A stretch of 64,000 bases of DNA from Rhabdothermincola sediminis (GTDB taxonomy: Bacteria; Actinomycetota; Acidimicrobiia; Acidimicrobiales; Acidimicrobilacustridaceae), in contig NZ_JACFSZ010000003.1 of the NCBI RefSeq assembly GCF_014805525.1, positions 1 through 64,000 on the forward strand, written 5' to 3'. The notes beneath the pieces are model-generated. The model worked only from the letters and a program-made list of their open reading frames with translations, was not told the origin of the DNA and ran no database searches. Positions 1-8,490 of this stretch are shown here, in pieces. The first letter of the stretch is position 1. Each line of letters opens with the position of its first letter. The position numbers were made by a program, and so were the translations under genes.

Positions 1-19
1 GCATACAGTCAGCAGCCAT

Positions 20-73
20 CGGGGCCTCCTCGGATCGGCGTCTTCCAACAACACCGAGTCCAGCGAGGCCCCG
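20..73. repeat. Inverted repeat beside the truncated cas4-cas1 gene
   Basis: A 9-bp arm (CGGGGCCTC, 20-28) is matched by its reverse complement (GAGGCCCCG, 65-73). A second short pair, CTCGG (29-33) and CCGAG (54-58), lies inside. The element starts 19 bases beyond the stop codon of the truncated cas4-cas1 gene. It could be a terminator-like hairpin for that transcript or the edge of an inserted element that removed the rest of cas1. Too little sequence lies to the left to tell. Confidence 0.4.
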
Positions 74-91
74 ACCCACACGGGTGGACCC

Positions 92-1189
92 CTACACGCC
101 CCTCATCCCACGATCACGCGCAGTGCCATCGATCGCTTCCTCGGGACGGCTCCTCGCATTGCGCATGAGCAAGGTTCGAGAGTTGCGGATCTTCGCCGAT
201 ACGACGTGACGGGCGATCTCGAGACCACCCTGGCTCGCCACGATCACCTGACGGCGTCGAAGCTCGACGTGCTTGGACGGCAAACCGTGAGCCATACCCG
301 AGAACCATCCACCTGATGAGAACCAGCAGACAGGAACCTCACGGGCAAACAGTTCGCGCAGGAGCGGCGTCGAGACCTCGACGTTGCCGTGTAGGCACAA
401 CTGGGAGACGTCGATCAACGGAACGGAAGCAAGGCGCTCACCCTTCCTCGTCACCTCGATACGGCCGTGGTTCTTCCGCACGACCGCTCCTGGCTCGGTG
501 ACGTACAGGGGATGCGGAGCATCGTCCGAAGGGATCAACCTGCGTGCGGGGAGTGACTGCCTGGTGAGCAGCACGTTCGTCTCGTCCGGCAGGCACAGTC
601 CGACGAGGGAGCAACGTGGACACTTGGGGCTGTCCAGCAGCGGGGGTGGCGCGACGCCGGAGGCCGCCGTAGCCCGCAACTCACGAACCAACTCGAGCGT
701 GCGACCGACCAATGCCTCGTCGAAGTCGACCCGGACCCTGCGCCTGGCCCCTGCGAACCACAGGTACCCGTGGGTGCAGCGGTAGCCTGCTTCTCGGAGT
801 AGCAGGCCCTGCACGCACAGCTGCACACGCTCGGGCTCCCAGGCCCCTTCAGGGATATCGGGTGGCACCCCCTTCTTGTGGTCGACCGGAACAACCTCTC
901 CCTCAGCCGCCTCCACGACGTCGCAGGTGGCCACCAGACCCAGGCGGTCGGATGAAAGCCTCAGAGACCGAGCGATCTTGAGATCCCCTTCATCCTCGGG
1001 GAGTGGGGCTCGTCCAGATGGCTGCTCGGAGTGGCGGTGACGCCACGCGCCCTCGACGGTATCGGCGTTGTGAACGAACCTCGATTCGACCCACTCGAGG
1101 AAGAAAAGGCGGGGGCAGTAACAGAACTCGTTGACCATCCGGGCAGGAACCAGCTCCGGTACGTCGCTCACGGTCGCGTCGCTGATCAC
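92..1189 (-). pseudogene. cas4-cas1: Truncated Cas4-Cas1 fusion (type I-G CRISPR adaptation)
   Basis: In intact fusions the Cas4 nuclease trims pre-spacers and Cas1, with Cas2, integrates them into the CRISPR array. Residues 1-200 form a Cas4 domain: N-terminal Cys23/Cys25 in FCYCPRLFFLEW, a RecB-type VPVDHKKG motif at 101-107, and a C-terminal CPRC...C cluster (190, 193, 199) for an Fe-S centre. The Cas1 beta-domain starts near residue 225 and runs to about 355. There the family similarity ends and the frame stops within about 10 codons. The catalytic alpha-helical domain, with the metal-binding Glu/His/Asp, is missing. Family fusions are usually about 550 residues; this one has 365. Other frames to the left do not restore Cas1. 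The start is GTG. Probably inactive for spacer acquisition, though the Cas4 half could still fold. Confidence 0.8.
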
Positions 1190-1244
1190 ACCCTGTCGTA
1201 CGACCGTGCCGTGACATCGGTTTCACCCACACGCCGGGATCGCA

Positions 1245-1277
1245 GCGACCAGACCGGCCTGTGGCCGGTCTGGTCGC
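1245..1277 (-). terminator. 15-bp perfect hairpin between csb2 and cas4-cas1
   Basis: The arms GCGACCAGACCGGCC (1245-1259) and GGCCGGTCTGGTCGC (1263-1277) pair perfectly around a TGT loop. The hairpin begins one base after the csb2 stop codon and 56 bases before the cas4-cas1 start. No U-tract follows on the minus strand, as is common for GC-rich actinobacterial terminators. It probably ends or attenuates the interference transcript before the adaptation gene, or protects its 3' end. Confidence 0.7.
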
Positions 1278-1278
1278 C

Positions 1279-2658
1279 TCAGGGTACTGGAAGGAACAAC
1301 CCGAGCGAGAAGTGGGCCAACGCCCCGAGACACATCGGACCCGAGACCGGCACGTCGAACTCGAGCTCGACGTGCCTGGCGGGCCGGGCCAGTCGTAGCG
1401 ATCGGCCTGGCCGGTGCCTCCGGAAGTACATGGCCGACGGATCGGCGTCGACCGTGATCCTCCCCTCGGGTAGCCCGCGGTGGCCGAGCTCATCCCGGAC
1501 TTGCTCCACCACGTGCTCATCCAGCGGCCGGCGGTCTTTCGGGTACCGCGTGATCACGAACGGCGTGACCGTCCGCCAGCGGTGCGACGCCGTGGTGATC
1601 TCCGGAGCAACCCGATCGATCGGACCGAGCCCCTCGAGCACCATGCGTAGCGGCGGCACCTCCTTCAAATATCCGGAGCGAAGCCACCGCAGGTTCGTCA
1701 GCGCTCTGACGTGCTCGTCGTCGAAGCCTTCCGGCGCCCAGATCACCGCAGAATCGAGGTAGTCACCGGCAGTCGCGAACACCAGGTAGTGGGCGTGCTG
1801 GTGCTGGTCCGTTCGACGCCCAGCTTCCGCTCGACCTGACAGCGTGTGCGAGCCATCCGGTCCCTTGCTGAGCGCCGCCTGGCGGAGCAGGTCCGCCACG
1901 GCGAGGCTCTGACGGACGTGAACAGGGGCTCGGCCGTCGAGCCGGAATCGAATGGCGCTCGGGCGCCGACGGACCACGAAGCGGCCACGGGTCTGCTCTG
2001 CCGGACTCGACCCTGTCGACACATACGGCACGAGACGGGCGCCCGAAGGCCACAGCCGCTTCGAGCTGCGGATCTGAGCGGGTGTCTCCGTCAGCGCCTC
2101 GCGATCGAGCGGCGCCTCGGCGACCAACAGGTCCACCACCTCGCCCTCGGCGGGGTGAGTGGGATCCAACGGATGCCAGCGGATAGGGCGGTCCTCGGGC
2201 ACGGCATCGGTCAAGGTGATCTCGCAGAGCGACTCACCTCTCCCGAGGAAGGGGATCTGTTCGACGAGACGAGCGAGCGCCTCATGCTGTTCCGGGGTGA
2301 GATCGACCTCCCAACGAACGATCGCTCCGCGGTCGGATCGGCAGGCGAGAAAGGTGTCCAGCGCCAGATCGCGCTGGTAGTCACCCGCGGTGTGCTTGTC
2401 GGCGGGCAAGAAGTGGCGCGTCAGACCGGGGCGCACGGGATCCGTGCCGTAGACCGGCAGTGCCGTGAGCTGCTCCAGGAGGCCGTGGACCACGCCCTCG
2501 GGAAGGTCGGGGCAGCGGGTCTTCCAGACTGCGTACAGCGTCCGCAGGATGCGGCGAGGAGCAGGTGGCCAGTCGGCCACCGCCTCGTTCGTGTGGGCCC
2601 CCCACGGGGTGGCGTGGATGCGCCCCCACGGGTACCGGAGCTCGAGTGTGACACTCAC
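1279..2658 (-). CDS. csb2: Csb2, Cas5-Cas6 fusion of the type I-G Cascade
   Basis: Csb2 (GSU0054 family) combines a Cas5-like RAMP and a Cas6-like RAMP. It is expected to process the pre-crRNA and cap its 5' handle in the Cascade complex (family knowledge). The protein has 459 residues. The chosen GTG start (2658) gives the family N-terminus MSVTLELRYPWGRIHATPWG; a longer frame upstream would run into csb1. This GTG overlaps the csb1 stop by 4 nt (GTGA), which points to translational coupling. A long hairpin follows the stop directly. No catalytic histidine can be assigned with certainty by eye; His-rich stretches such as TDQHQHAHYLVFA in the C-terminal half are candidates. Confidence 0.85.
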   Translation of the reverse strand: MSVTLELRYPWGRIHATPWGAHTNEAVADWPPAPRRILRTLYAVWKTRCPDLPEGVVHGLLEQLTALPVYGTDPVRPGLTRHFLPADKHTAGDYQRDLALDTFLACRSDRGAIVRWEVDLTPEQHEALARLVEQIPFLGRGESLCEITLTDAVPEDRPIRWHPLDPTHPAEGEVVDLLVAEAPLDREALTETPAQIRSSKRLWPSGARLVPYVSTGSSPAEQTRGRFVVRRRPSAIRFRLDGRAPVHVRQSLAVADLLRQAALSKGPDGSHTLSGRAEAGRRTDQHQHAHYLVFATAGDYLDSAVIWAPEGFDDEHVRALTNLRWLRSGYLKEVPPLRMVLEGLGPIDRVAPEITTASHRWRTVTPFVITRYPKDRRPLDEHVVEQVRDELGHRGLPEGRITVDADPSAMYFRRHRPGRSLRLARPARHVELEFDVPVSGPMCLGALAHFSLGLFLPVP

Positions 2659-3641
2659 GTCGCCTGCTTGGCCTTCTTCTTGGCCTTGCTGGCCCACACC
2701 ACGGTCCACACGGGATCGACCCCGTCGAGCTCAGGAGTCCCCGCGACGAGCTGCGAGATCTGCTCGGCGTACTGGCCCGGTTCCCCGAGAGGCTCTCCTG
2801 CCTCGTCGACCACGGGGTCAGTCGACACGTCGAAGTCGCAGAACGTCCGCAGCCGCAGTCCGCGCTCCAGCAGCGACGCAAGCTCCCAGTAGGCCACCAT
2901 CTTGAGCAGTTCCGTGGCTGCGTCGCTCAAGCGATAGGAGCGGAGCTGACCGAGATCGAGGCTCCACCGCAGCAGGATGCTACGGGCGGTGTATTCGACC
3001 CGGTGGTGCGGCACGGTGCCATAGCCCTCCGCGGTCTTGCCGGGCTCCCTGAGCTTGTTCGAGACCTGGTCGAACTTGACCCCACCCGAGTGGGCCTCAC
3101 GCACGTCGACCGCGTCGATCACCGAGGTCACGGCGCGGGCCATCTTCGGCTGCGCGGTCCACTGCTGCTGGGCGAAGAAGACGCCGTGGAGCAGGCAGAG
3201 CGGGTCGATCTTGAAGAGCCGCTGCGCGAAGTCGGCGTGGTCGAGCGGGCGATCTTCCCGGAGGCCGAGCCTGTCGGGAAGCTCGTCACGCATCGTGGAG
3301 CCGTTGGCCGTCGCGTCGAGGATGTACGCCGACGCGAGCCGGTGAGCCTCGGTACGGCTCGACGCAAGGAACGAACCGTCTTCGGCCTCGACCCGCACGT
3401 AGGGCAACGCTTCGAGAGCCGGCTCGGGTCGCGATTGGTCGCCCGCGACGATCCACCCGACCGCCTCGAGGCGGTTGGCCATCGACTGCGGTGATTCCAC
3501 CAGGACGCAGTCGACCCAGGTCCCCGTCTCCGGATCCCAGGCCTCGAAGCGGGCCGCTCCGAGATCGGGGAAGCCCGTCGGCTGGAACCGGGGCGACGGT
3601 CGGGGCTCGAGGTCGATGGTGAACGACCGGCGCAGGGTCAT
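2655..3641 (-). CDS. csb1: Csb1, Cas7-like backbone subunit of type I-G Cascade
   Basis: Csb1 (GSU0053 family, Cas7 group) is the repeated backbone subunit that coats the crRNA spacer. The 328-residue protein shows family segments such as DSPQSMANRLE-like 'ESPQSMANRLEA' near the N-terminus, 'SSRTEAHRLASAYI' in the middle and 'HSGGVKFD' later. The C-terminus is Lys-rich (KAKKKAKQ), which suits RNA contact. The ATG start overlaps the csx17 stop (ATGA) and the TGA stop overlaps the csb2 GTG, so it sits inside a tightly coupled operon. Length and motifs look complete. Confidence 0.87.
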   Translation of the reverse strand: MTLRRSFTIDLEPRPSPRFQPTGFPDLGAARFEAWDPETGTWVDCVLVESPQSMANRLEAVGWIVAGDQSRPEPALEALPYVRVEAEDGSFLASSRTEAHRLASAYILDATANGSTMRDELPDRLGLREDRPLDHADFAQRLFKIDPLCLLHGVFFAQQQWTAQPKMARAVTSVIDAVDVREAHSGGVKFDQVSNKLREPGKTAEGYGTVPHHRVEYTARSILLRWSLDLGQLRSYRLSDAATELLKMVAYWELASLLERGLRLRTFCDFDVSTDPVVDEAGEPLGEPGQYAEQISQLVAGTPELDGVDPVWTVVWASKAKKKAKQAT

Positions 3642-5941
3642 GCGATCTCCTCCTCGGGAGTGCTGGTCATGTCGGGAAGGGAAGGGTTGGCCGTGCGAAT
3701 GACACGGCTGAGCTCGGCGGGAAACATCGGCACCAGGGCAGCGTCGAGAACTCGGGCTCGGGCCAGCTCGGCCCGGGGGTGGAGGCGCAGCGGGACGTCG
3801 ATGCCGTACTGACGCAGGCGGCCGGCCGCCAACCGCAGAGCGGTCGCGCCGTCACCCCTCGCGACAGCGGTGACGTGCTCTGATATCGGGTGGAATCGAA
3901 CCTGGATCCCGGACTCCCCACCGGCGCGGAGCGCCCATCGTTTGAAAAAGGGCGCATTCGTGGCGAAAACCGGCCCGAGCGAAGCCGACGGCGTGGGCTG
4001 CTCGCCGAGCTCCTTCCACGGGAGGTCGTCGAAGCGGAACCCGGTCCAGTCCAACATCACCAGCGCCTCGAGCCAGGCGGCGAACTCCTCGTCGTCAAAC
4101 GACCCCAGCCCGTAGGCGACGATGTCCTCCAGGGGGCAGGGTGAGGCCGTATCAAAGGCGACCTGGATGCCTGGCGTGTCGTGCACGAGCTCCGCATTCC
4201 GCCCTGCCGTAGCGGGCTCGTCCCCGTTGCCGTTCTGACCTGACCGAGGCGGGTTCTGGGCGCACCGCAGCGCTCGCACGCGCCAGCCCTCACGGAGGGC
4301 AGACCGTGGGTCCGGCCCGAGCAGGTCGACGACGGGTTCCGCCTCCGACCACTCGAGGCGCATCATCTGGTGGCCGTCCTGGCGCCTCACGCCGACCCGA
4401 TGCACCGGCCGACACCACAACGGCACGGCGCTCACCTCGGTGGCCTGGCTTCCACGCTCGGGCCGCCACTGCGCATCCCGCTGGGACGCGATCGCGGCCG
4501 CCACCCGGAACTCCGGGCTCGTCTCGTTCGCAAAGAACCCGAACCAGTTGAGCGCTCGTAGCCCGCTGAACGGCTGCCGGACCTTGTCTCGAGCTGCCGA
4601 CGAGCGGCCGACAGCACGTTCGAGCCGGTGGAGCGACACGAGCACTGCCCGGGCGTTGCGCGCTGTGTCCCGGTTGGCCAGGTCGAAGATGCTCCGGCAC
4701 AGCCCGCTCGCCGCTCCTCGCACGGCCTGGGTCGGGTTCGAGATCCTCCCGACCCGTTCCAGGAACGGGTCGATGGCGCTCGTCAGCTCCACGCCACGGC
4801 GCCGCCGGACCTCGAAGCGGCCGACCGGCACGGCGAGGTTCGCCTGGCCGTGACGTTCGACGATCAAGTATCGGTCGAATGCCGCAATGTCGCGATCGAC
4901 GCCGAGCGACGCTGCGGCGCGCGCGAAGTCCAGGCTGCTCGTACTCTGCTTGCCTGACCACTGCGCCCTCCCCTCCGCCAGGAGCTGGCGGAGCTCGGAC
5001 AACGTCATGGGGCGTCGCCATTCCGGGAGCCAGAGCTCGGCGCGCACCTTCTCCCCGTCGGCCATGGTCCGAACAACGCCCGGGGACACGTTGACCTCGA
5101 ACGGGACGGACGCCCTCGACCGGCCCGCAAGACGCCGAGCTACCCCCGAGGCGAAGAGCGATGCGCCGTGCAGTCCGAGGAGGAAGTCGATCGGGTTCAC
5201 CAGCTTCTCCCCGGGACCCATGTTCACACCCCCGGTCCCTGCGGGATCGAACTGCCCAGGCAGGAGCTCGAAGAGCGGAACCCCCTCACGTGCGCCGGTG
5301 AGAGCCTCGACGACGTACCGCTGGCGGCAATCCCGGTCGGTCTTGACCATCCAGAGGACGGCCTCGTGCGCGTTCGACGACAGGTCACCGGAGCCGAGGT
5401 TCCCACCGGTACCGCCGAGCAAGGCCGGGTACACCGCCTCCTCTTCGACGAGCACAACGGCGGCGTCGAGCCAGCCAAGCGCGTCGTCGGGGAGGAGGGA
5501 CCTGCACAGCCTGACGAACTCCGCCTTCCGCTTCTCGTCGACCCTCTGCCCCTTGTCCCCGTCCACGACAAGTCCGGCTCCCTGGGCCTTTGCCCAGACG
5601 TACCGACCCACCTCGATGGCCTTCCGATAGGCCGCCAGACGGGAATCGGTAGACGCCTCAAGAGCCGCCAGCCGCTCCTCCGAGCTCTGCCCCCGATCGG
5701 TTCGGAAACCGCCACGGCTGTTCCACGGCGACAGAATCGGTGGTGGCGAGTACTTGTCGACGAAGAAGTCGACGAGTTCCTCGAGGCTGCCCGCCCCCAG
5801 CGTCAGGACAAAGCGTCCTGATCGCCAGGAGCCGGTGGCTCCAGCGTCGAGCTGCTCCGCCACCGCCGCCAGAACCCCGAAGGCCTTGAGGTACGAGAGC
5901 AGCGGCCGTGTCCGGCAACCATCGAGCAGGATCTCGGTCAT
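3638..5941 (-). CDS. csx17: Csx17, Cas8-type large subunit of type I-G Cascade
   Basis: Csx17 (Cas8u2) is the large subunit of type I-G/I-U effectors, expected to recognise the PAM and recruit Cas3. The 767-residue protein starts MTEILLDGCRTRPLLSYLKAFG, the family signature in which the N-terminal 'L-x-G-C-x-x-x-P-L-x-S-Y-L-K-A-x-G' segment is conserved. The ATG chosen overlaps the cas3 stop (ATGA); a frame extension of 46 residues upstream lies inside cas3 and is rejected. The middle carries 'LGGTGGNLGSGDLSSNAHEA', another recognisable Csx17 segment. The C-terminal part is Arg-rich. No sign of decay. Confidence 0.87.
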   Translation of the reverse strand: MTEILLDGCRTRPLLSYLKAFGVLAAVAEQLDAGATGSWRSGRFVLTLGAGSLEELVDFFVDKYSPPPILSPWNSRGGFRTDRGQSSEERLAALEASTDSRLAAYRKAIEVGRYVWAKAQGAGLVVDGDKGQRVDEKRKAEFVRLCRSLLPDDALGWLDAAVVLVEEEAVYPALLGGTGGNLGSGDLSSNAHEAVLWMVKTDRDCRQRYVVEALTGAREGVPLFELLPGQFDPAGTGGVNMGPGEKLVNPIDFLLGLHGASLFASGVARRLAGRSRASVPFEVNVSPGVVRTMADGEKVRAELWLPEWRRPMTLSELRQLLAEGRAQWSGKQSTSSLDFARAAASLGVDRDIAAFDRYLIVERHGQANLAVPVGRFEVRRRRGVELTSAIDPFLERVGRISNPTQAVRGAASGLCRSIFDLANRDTARNARAVLVSLHRLERAVGRSSAARDKVRQPFSGLRALNWFGFFANETSPEFRVAAAIASQRDAQWRPERGSQATEVSAVPLWCRPVHRVGVRRQDGHQMMRLEWSEAEPVVDLLGPDPRSALREGWRVRALRCAQNPPRSGQNGNGDEPATAGRNAELVHDTPGIQVAFDTASPCPLEDIVAYGLGSFDDEEFAAWLEALVMLDWTGFRFDDLPWKELGEQPTPSASLGPVFATNAPFFKRWALRAGGESGIQVRFHPISEHVTAVARGDGATALRLAAGRLRQYGIDVPLRLHPRAELARARVLDAALVPMFPAELSRVIRTANPSLPDMTSTPEEEIA

Positions 5942-8454
5942 CGCCGCGCTTCCTCTGCGCCAGCCGAACTCATCGTCGACAAACGGTCGGCGTCGGCTAG
6001 GAGCCGGGCGCTGGCTTCCCAGTCGGCGAGCCGCACGATCGCCTCGAAGAATGCAAGCCGGAACGGCCCGAGATCGCACCGGTCGCGAAGTCCGAGCGCC
6101 TTCCGGGTCCAGCCGGCGGCTGTGTCTTCGACCCTCAGGTGTCCCTCGGGCAGCTCACCCAGCGGCGTCGAGATCGCTGGAAGCTGCGAATCGTCGACAA
6201 CGCCGAGCATCACCATGTGACCGTCCCCGGACTCCTCTCCTGGAACGCTACGAATGCTGAGGCGTACCCGCCCGTGGTGGGCGCCGACGAGATACCGGCA
6301 CAGGTCAGGCTCAGGGCAGTCCCGGAGCAGTTCTGTCGCATACCCCGAGAGCGCAACCAGCGAGGCGAGCTCGTGGCGGAAGTGCGGCTGCTCGAAGCTG
6401 AGACGGCCCTTCTGCTTCGGGGTCTTCGCGACGAGGTGGTCCGGCGCCGGGTGGGTGTCGTCCGCCTGATTGCGCGCCGCCGCCTGCCACACCGGATGGG
6501 CCTTCCCGAGATCGTGAAGCGCTGCGGCGGTGACGCAGGCGTTCCGGTAGTCCTCCTTCAGGTCCGGTGCCATCGCTGCGACGAGCTTCTTGGCCGCCTC
6601 CATGGCGTCCTCGAGGTGTTGTTCGAGTGGGTACCAATCCCCGGTCTGCGACGCCGGGTCGTCGGCTGCGCGTTGGTCCTCGTCGGGACGTTCGCCTGCG
6701 GAACGCTCCGCCTCCGGAACCCGCTCGCGGCTCGCCGGAGCCCACCCCAACTCGAGGCTGTAGCCACCCGCCTCGGCCGGCACGACGTAGAGCTGGCCCG
6801 GCCGCAGGTCGTCAGGGGTTGCCCGCACCCAGCTTCCCTTCTCACCGAGCGGGTCCAGCCGGAACACCGGATGGTCGTCTTCGCTGCCACCCGCCCTCAT
6901 CCATGCCCGGAGCTGGTCGACCGAGACCGGGCAGAGCTCGGAGCGGGTCGGTGTCGCCATGTCGGGCCCGGTTTCGTCCCGCCATGCGACGAGGACGTCG
7001 CGCTCTTCGCCTTCACGGATGAACTGGCTCACGTCGACGACGTCCCCGGAGAGATCCGGGCTCGTGTCGAACAGCTCCAAGAGGTCCCGGCGCCGCAGGA
7101 CGTGGTGGATCCTGCGCTTCGGTGCAGGCCCCTCCCCCGGGAGCGACTTCGGGGTGACCGCCTGGCCCTCCAGGCTGCGCAGCACCTCGGCTGCCACGAC
7201 GAGATCGTCCGGGTCGTAGGGGGCGGCCTCCTCCCGCAGCTTCTTGTCCGGAAGGCCGTCGGTGACGTCGACCCACTCGAGCTGGGCATCTGCGATCTGG
7301 CCGCTGCGGTTGCACCTCCCGGCCCGCTGCACGATGGACGACCACGGCGCCACTTCGGTGATCATCGTGGCCGCGTCGACGTCGATACCCGCCTCGAGCA
7401 CCTGGGTCGTGACCACGATGCGCCCAGGGCCTTCCGCCTTGACTCGGTCGAGTGCGCGGCCAACGGCGTTCTCACGCTCGGGGGGCCGGAAGCGGCGGTG
7501 CAGGAGCACGAGGTCCGCCTCGGGCTTCCTGGCACGGAGCTTCGTGTAGACCTCCTGGGCACGCTTCACCTGGTTGCACACCACGAGGGTGAGCGAGCCA
7601 GGTCGGTGCGAACTCAGGGCATGACCCGCAAGTTCGTCGGCGTACTTCTTGCGATCGACGATTTGGAACTCATGAACGATCTTTTGCGCATTGACCCGCA
7701 GCTGGTACCCCTTGCCCAGGCCGCTCCCCTCACCATCTTCGGTACCGGCGAGCCCCTCTGCGTCGACCTTCTCTCCGTCGGGAATCTCGGCCGCGTCGAC
7801 CGTGCGCAGGAGCTCTTCGTCGAGCGTGGCGGACATCCACATCGTCCGAGTCGGCAGGATCGTGCCGAAATGCTCGCGGAACGCCTGGAGCTGGCGGCTC
7901 GTGACCGTGGCGAGCTCCATCTGCTGGACCTCGTCGAAGACCCACTGCACCCCGTTGTTGAACAGCCCGAACGAGATAGGCCAGACCCAACGACTCGACG
8001 CGTAGCCACGATTGAGCGCCCGGGACAGCAGCATGTCGACGGTGCCGATGAAGATCGCGTCGCAGGTGACCGCCAGCTGCCAGGCGCGGTCGTCCCAGCC
8101 CTCGCCGCCCATCACGCAGTGGACGTCGTCCACGGTCAGCCCACCTGTCGGGCCGGCAAGAGTCTGCGGACCGAGCTTCCTCACCCACTCGCGGACCCGC
8201 TCCACCGTCTGCTCGACCAGGCCGCGGGTGGGTAACGCCATGACCAGCCACCGAGGAGTGGACTGCCTGACCTCGGCGTCGGGGTGGGCATACCGCCGAT
8301 AGAGGTGGCCGAGGACCGCCGTCTCGGTCTTACCGGTTCCGGTCGGCGCGATCAGGAGTGTCGGCAGCCCCTGTTCCGCCACCGCCAACTGGTGCGCATA
8401 AGGGACGGCCCCCTCACCGACCGCCGTAGCGAAGAACTGCTCGAAGCTCATCAT
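5938..8454 (-). CDS. cas3: Cas3 helicase-nuclease (type I-G, HD domain C-terminal)
   Basis: Cas3 unwinds and degrades target DNA after Cascade binding. The helicase is N-terminal: Walker A APTGTGKT (36-43), motif II as DEVQ ('VFDEVQQMELA') rather than the usual DEVH, motif III 'MSATLDEEL', and motif VI 'QRAGRCNRSGQ'. The HD nuclease is C-terminal with His647-Asp648 in 'ALHDLGKAHPVWQ', then 'FRHELAS' and 'GAHHGR'. This helicase-then-HD order is typical for I-G Cas3 and opposite to I-E. At 838 residues all motifs are present, so the interference nuclease looks functional. Two adjacent ATG codons are possible; the second sits 5 nt after GAGGG. It is first in the cas operon, only 36 nt after mutM. 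Confidence 0.92.
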   Translation of the reverse strand: MMSFEQFFATAVGEGAVPYAHQLAVAEQGLPTLLIAPTGTGKTETAVLGHLYRRYAHPDAEVRQSTPRWLVMALPTRGLVEQTVERVREWVRKLGPQTLAGPTGGLTVDDVHCVMGGEGWDDRAWQLAVTCDAIFIGTVDMLLSRALNRGYASSRWVWPISFGLFNNGVQWVFDEVQQMELATVTSRQLQAFREHFGTILPTRTMWMSATLDEELLRTVDAAEIPDGEKVDAEGLAGTEDGEGSGLGKGYQLRVNAQKIVHEFQIVDRKKYADELAGHALSSHRPGSLTLVVCNQVKRAQEVYTKLRARKPEADLVLLHRRFRPPERENAVGRALDRVKAEGPGRIVVTTQVLEAGIDVDAATMITEVAPWSSIVQRAGRCNRSGQIADAQLEWVDVTDGLPDKKLREEAAPYDPDDLVVAAEVLRSLEGQAVTPKSLPGEGPAPKRRIHHVLRRRDLLELFDTSPDLSGDVVDVSQFIREGEERDVLVAWRDETGPDMATPTRSELCPVSVDQLRAWMRAGGSEDDHPVFRLDPLGEKGSWVRATPDDLRPGQLYVVPAEAGGYSLELGWAPASRERVPEAERSAGERPDEDQRAADDPASQTGDWYPLEQHLEDAMEAAKKLVAAMAPDLKEDYRNACVTAAALHDLGKAHPVWQAAARNQADDTHPAPDHLVAKTPKQKGRLSFEQPHFRHELASLVALSGYATELLRDCPEPDLCRYLVGAHHGRVRLSIRSVPGEESGDGHMVMLGVVDDSQLPAISTPLGELPEGHLRVEDTAAGWTRKALGLRDRCDLGPFRLAFFEAIVRLADWEASARLLADADRLSTMSSAGAEEARR

Positions 8455-8490
8455 CTCCCTCGTACACGCCCGCCGTGACAGACCTGCCCG

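Noticed and set aside
1-120. Frameshifted continuation of cas1 to the left
   Set aside because: All three minus-strand frames were read for 1-130 and none continues the Cas1 fold, so a simple frameshift in the visible part does not explain the truncation.
6139-8235. Long plus-strand open frame opposite cas3 (698 residues)
   Set aside because: Composition is typical of an antisense shadow of a high-GC gene and no motif is seen, while cas3 has full helicase and HD motifs.
1-8490. CRISPR array next to the cas genes
   Set aside because: No regularly spaced direct repeat was seen on either strand; the array, if any, lies outside the window.
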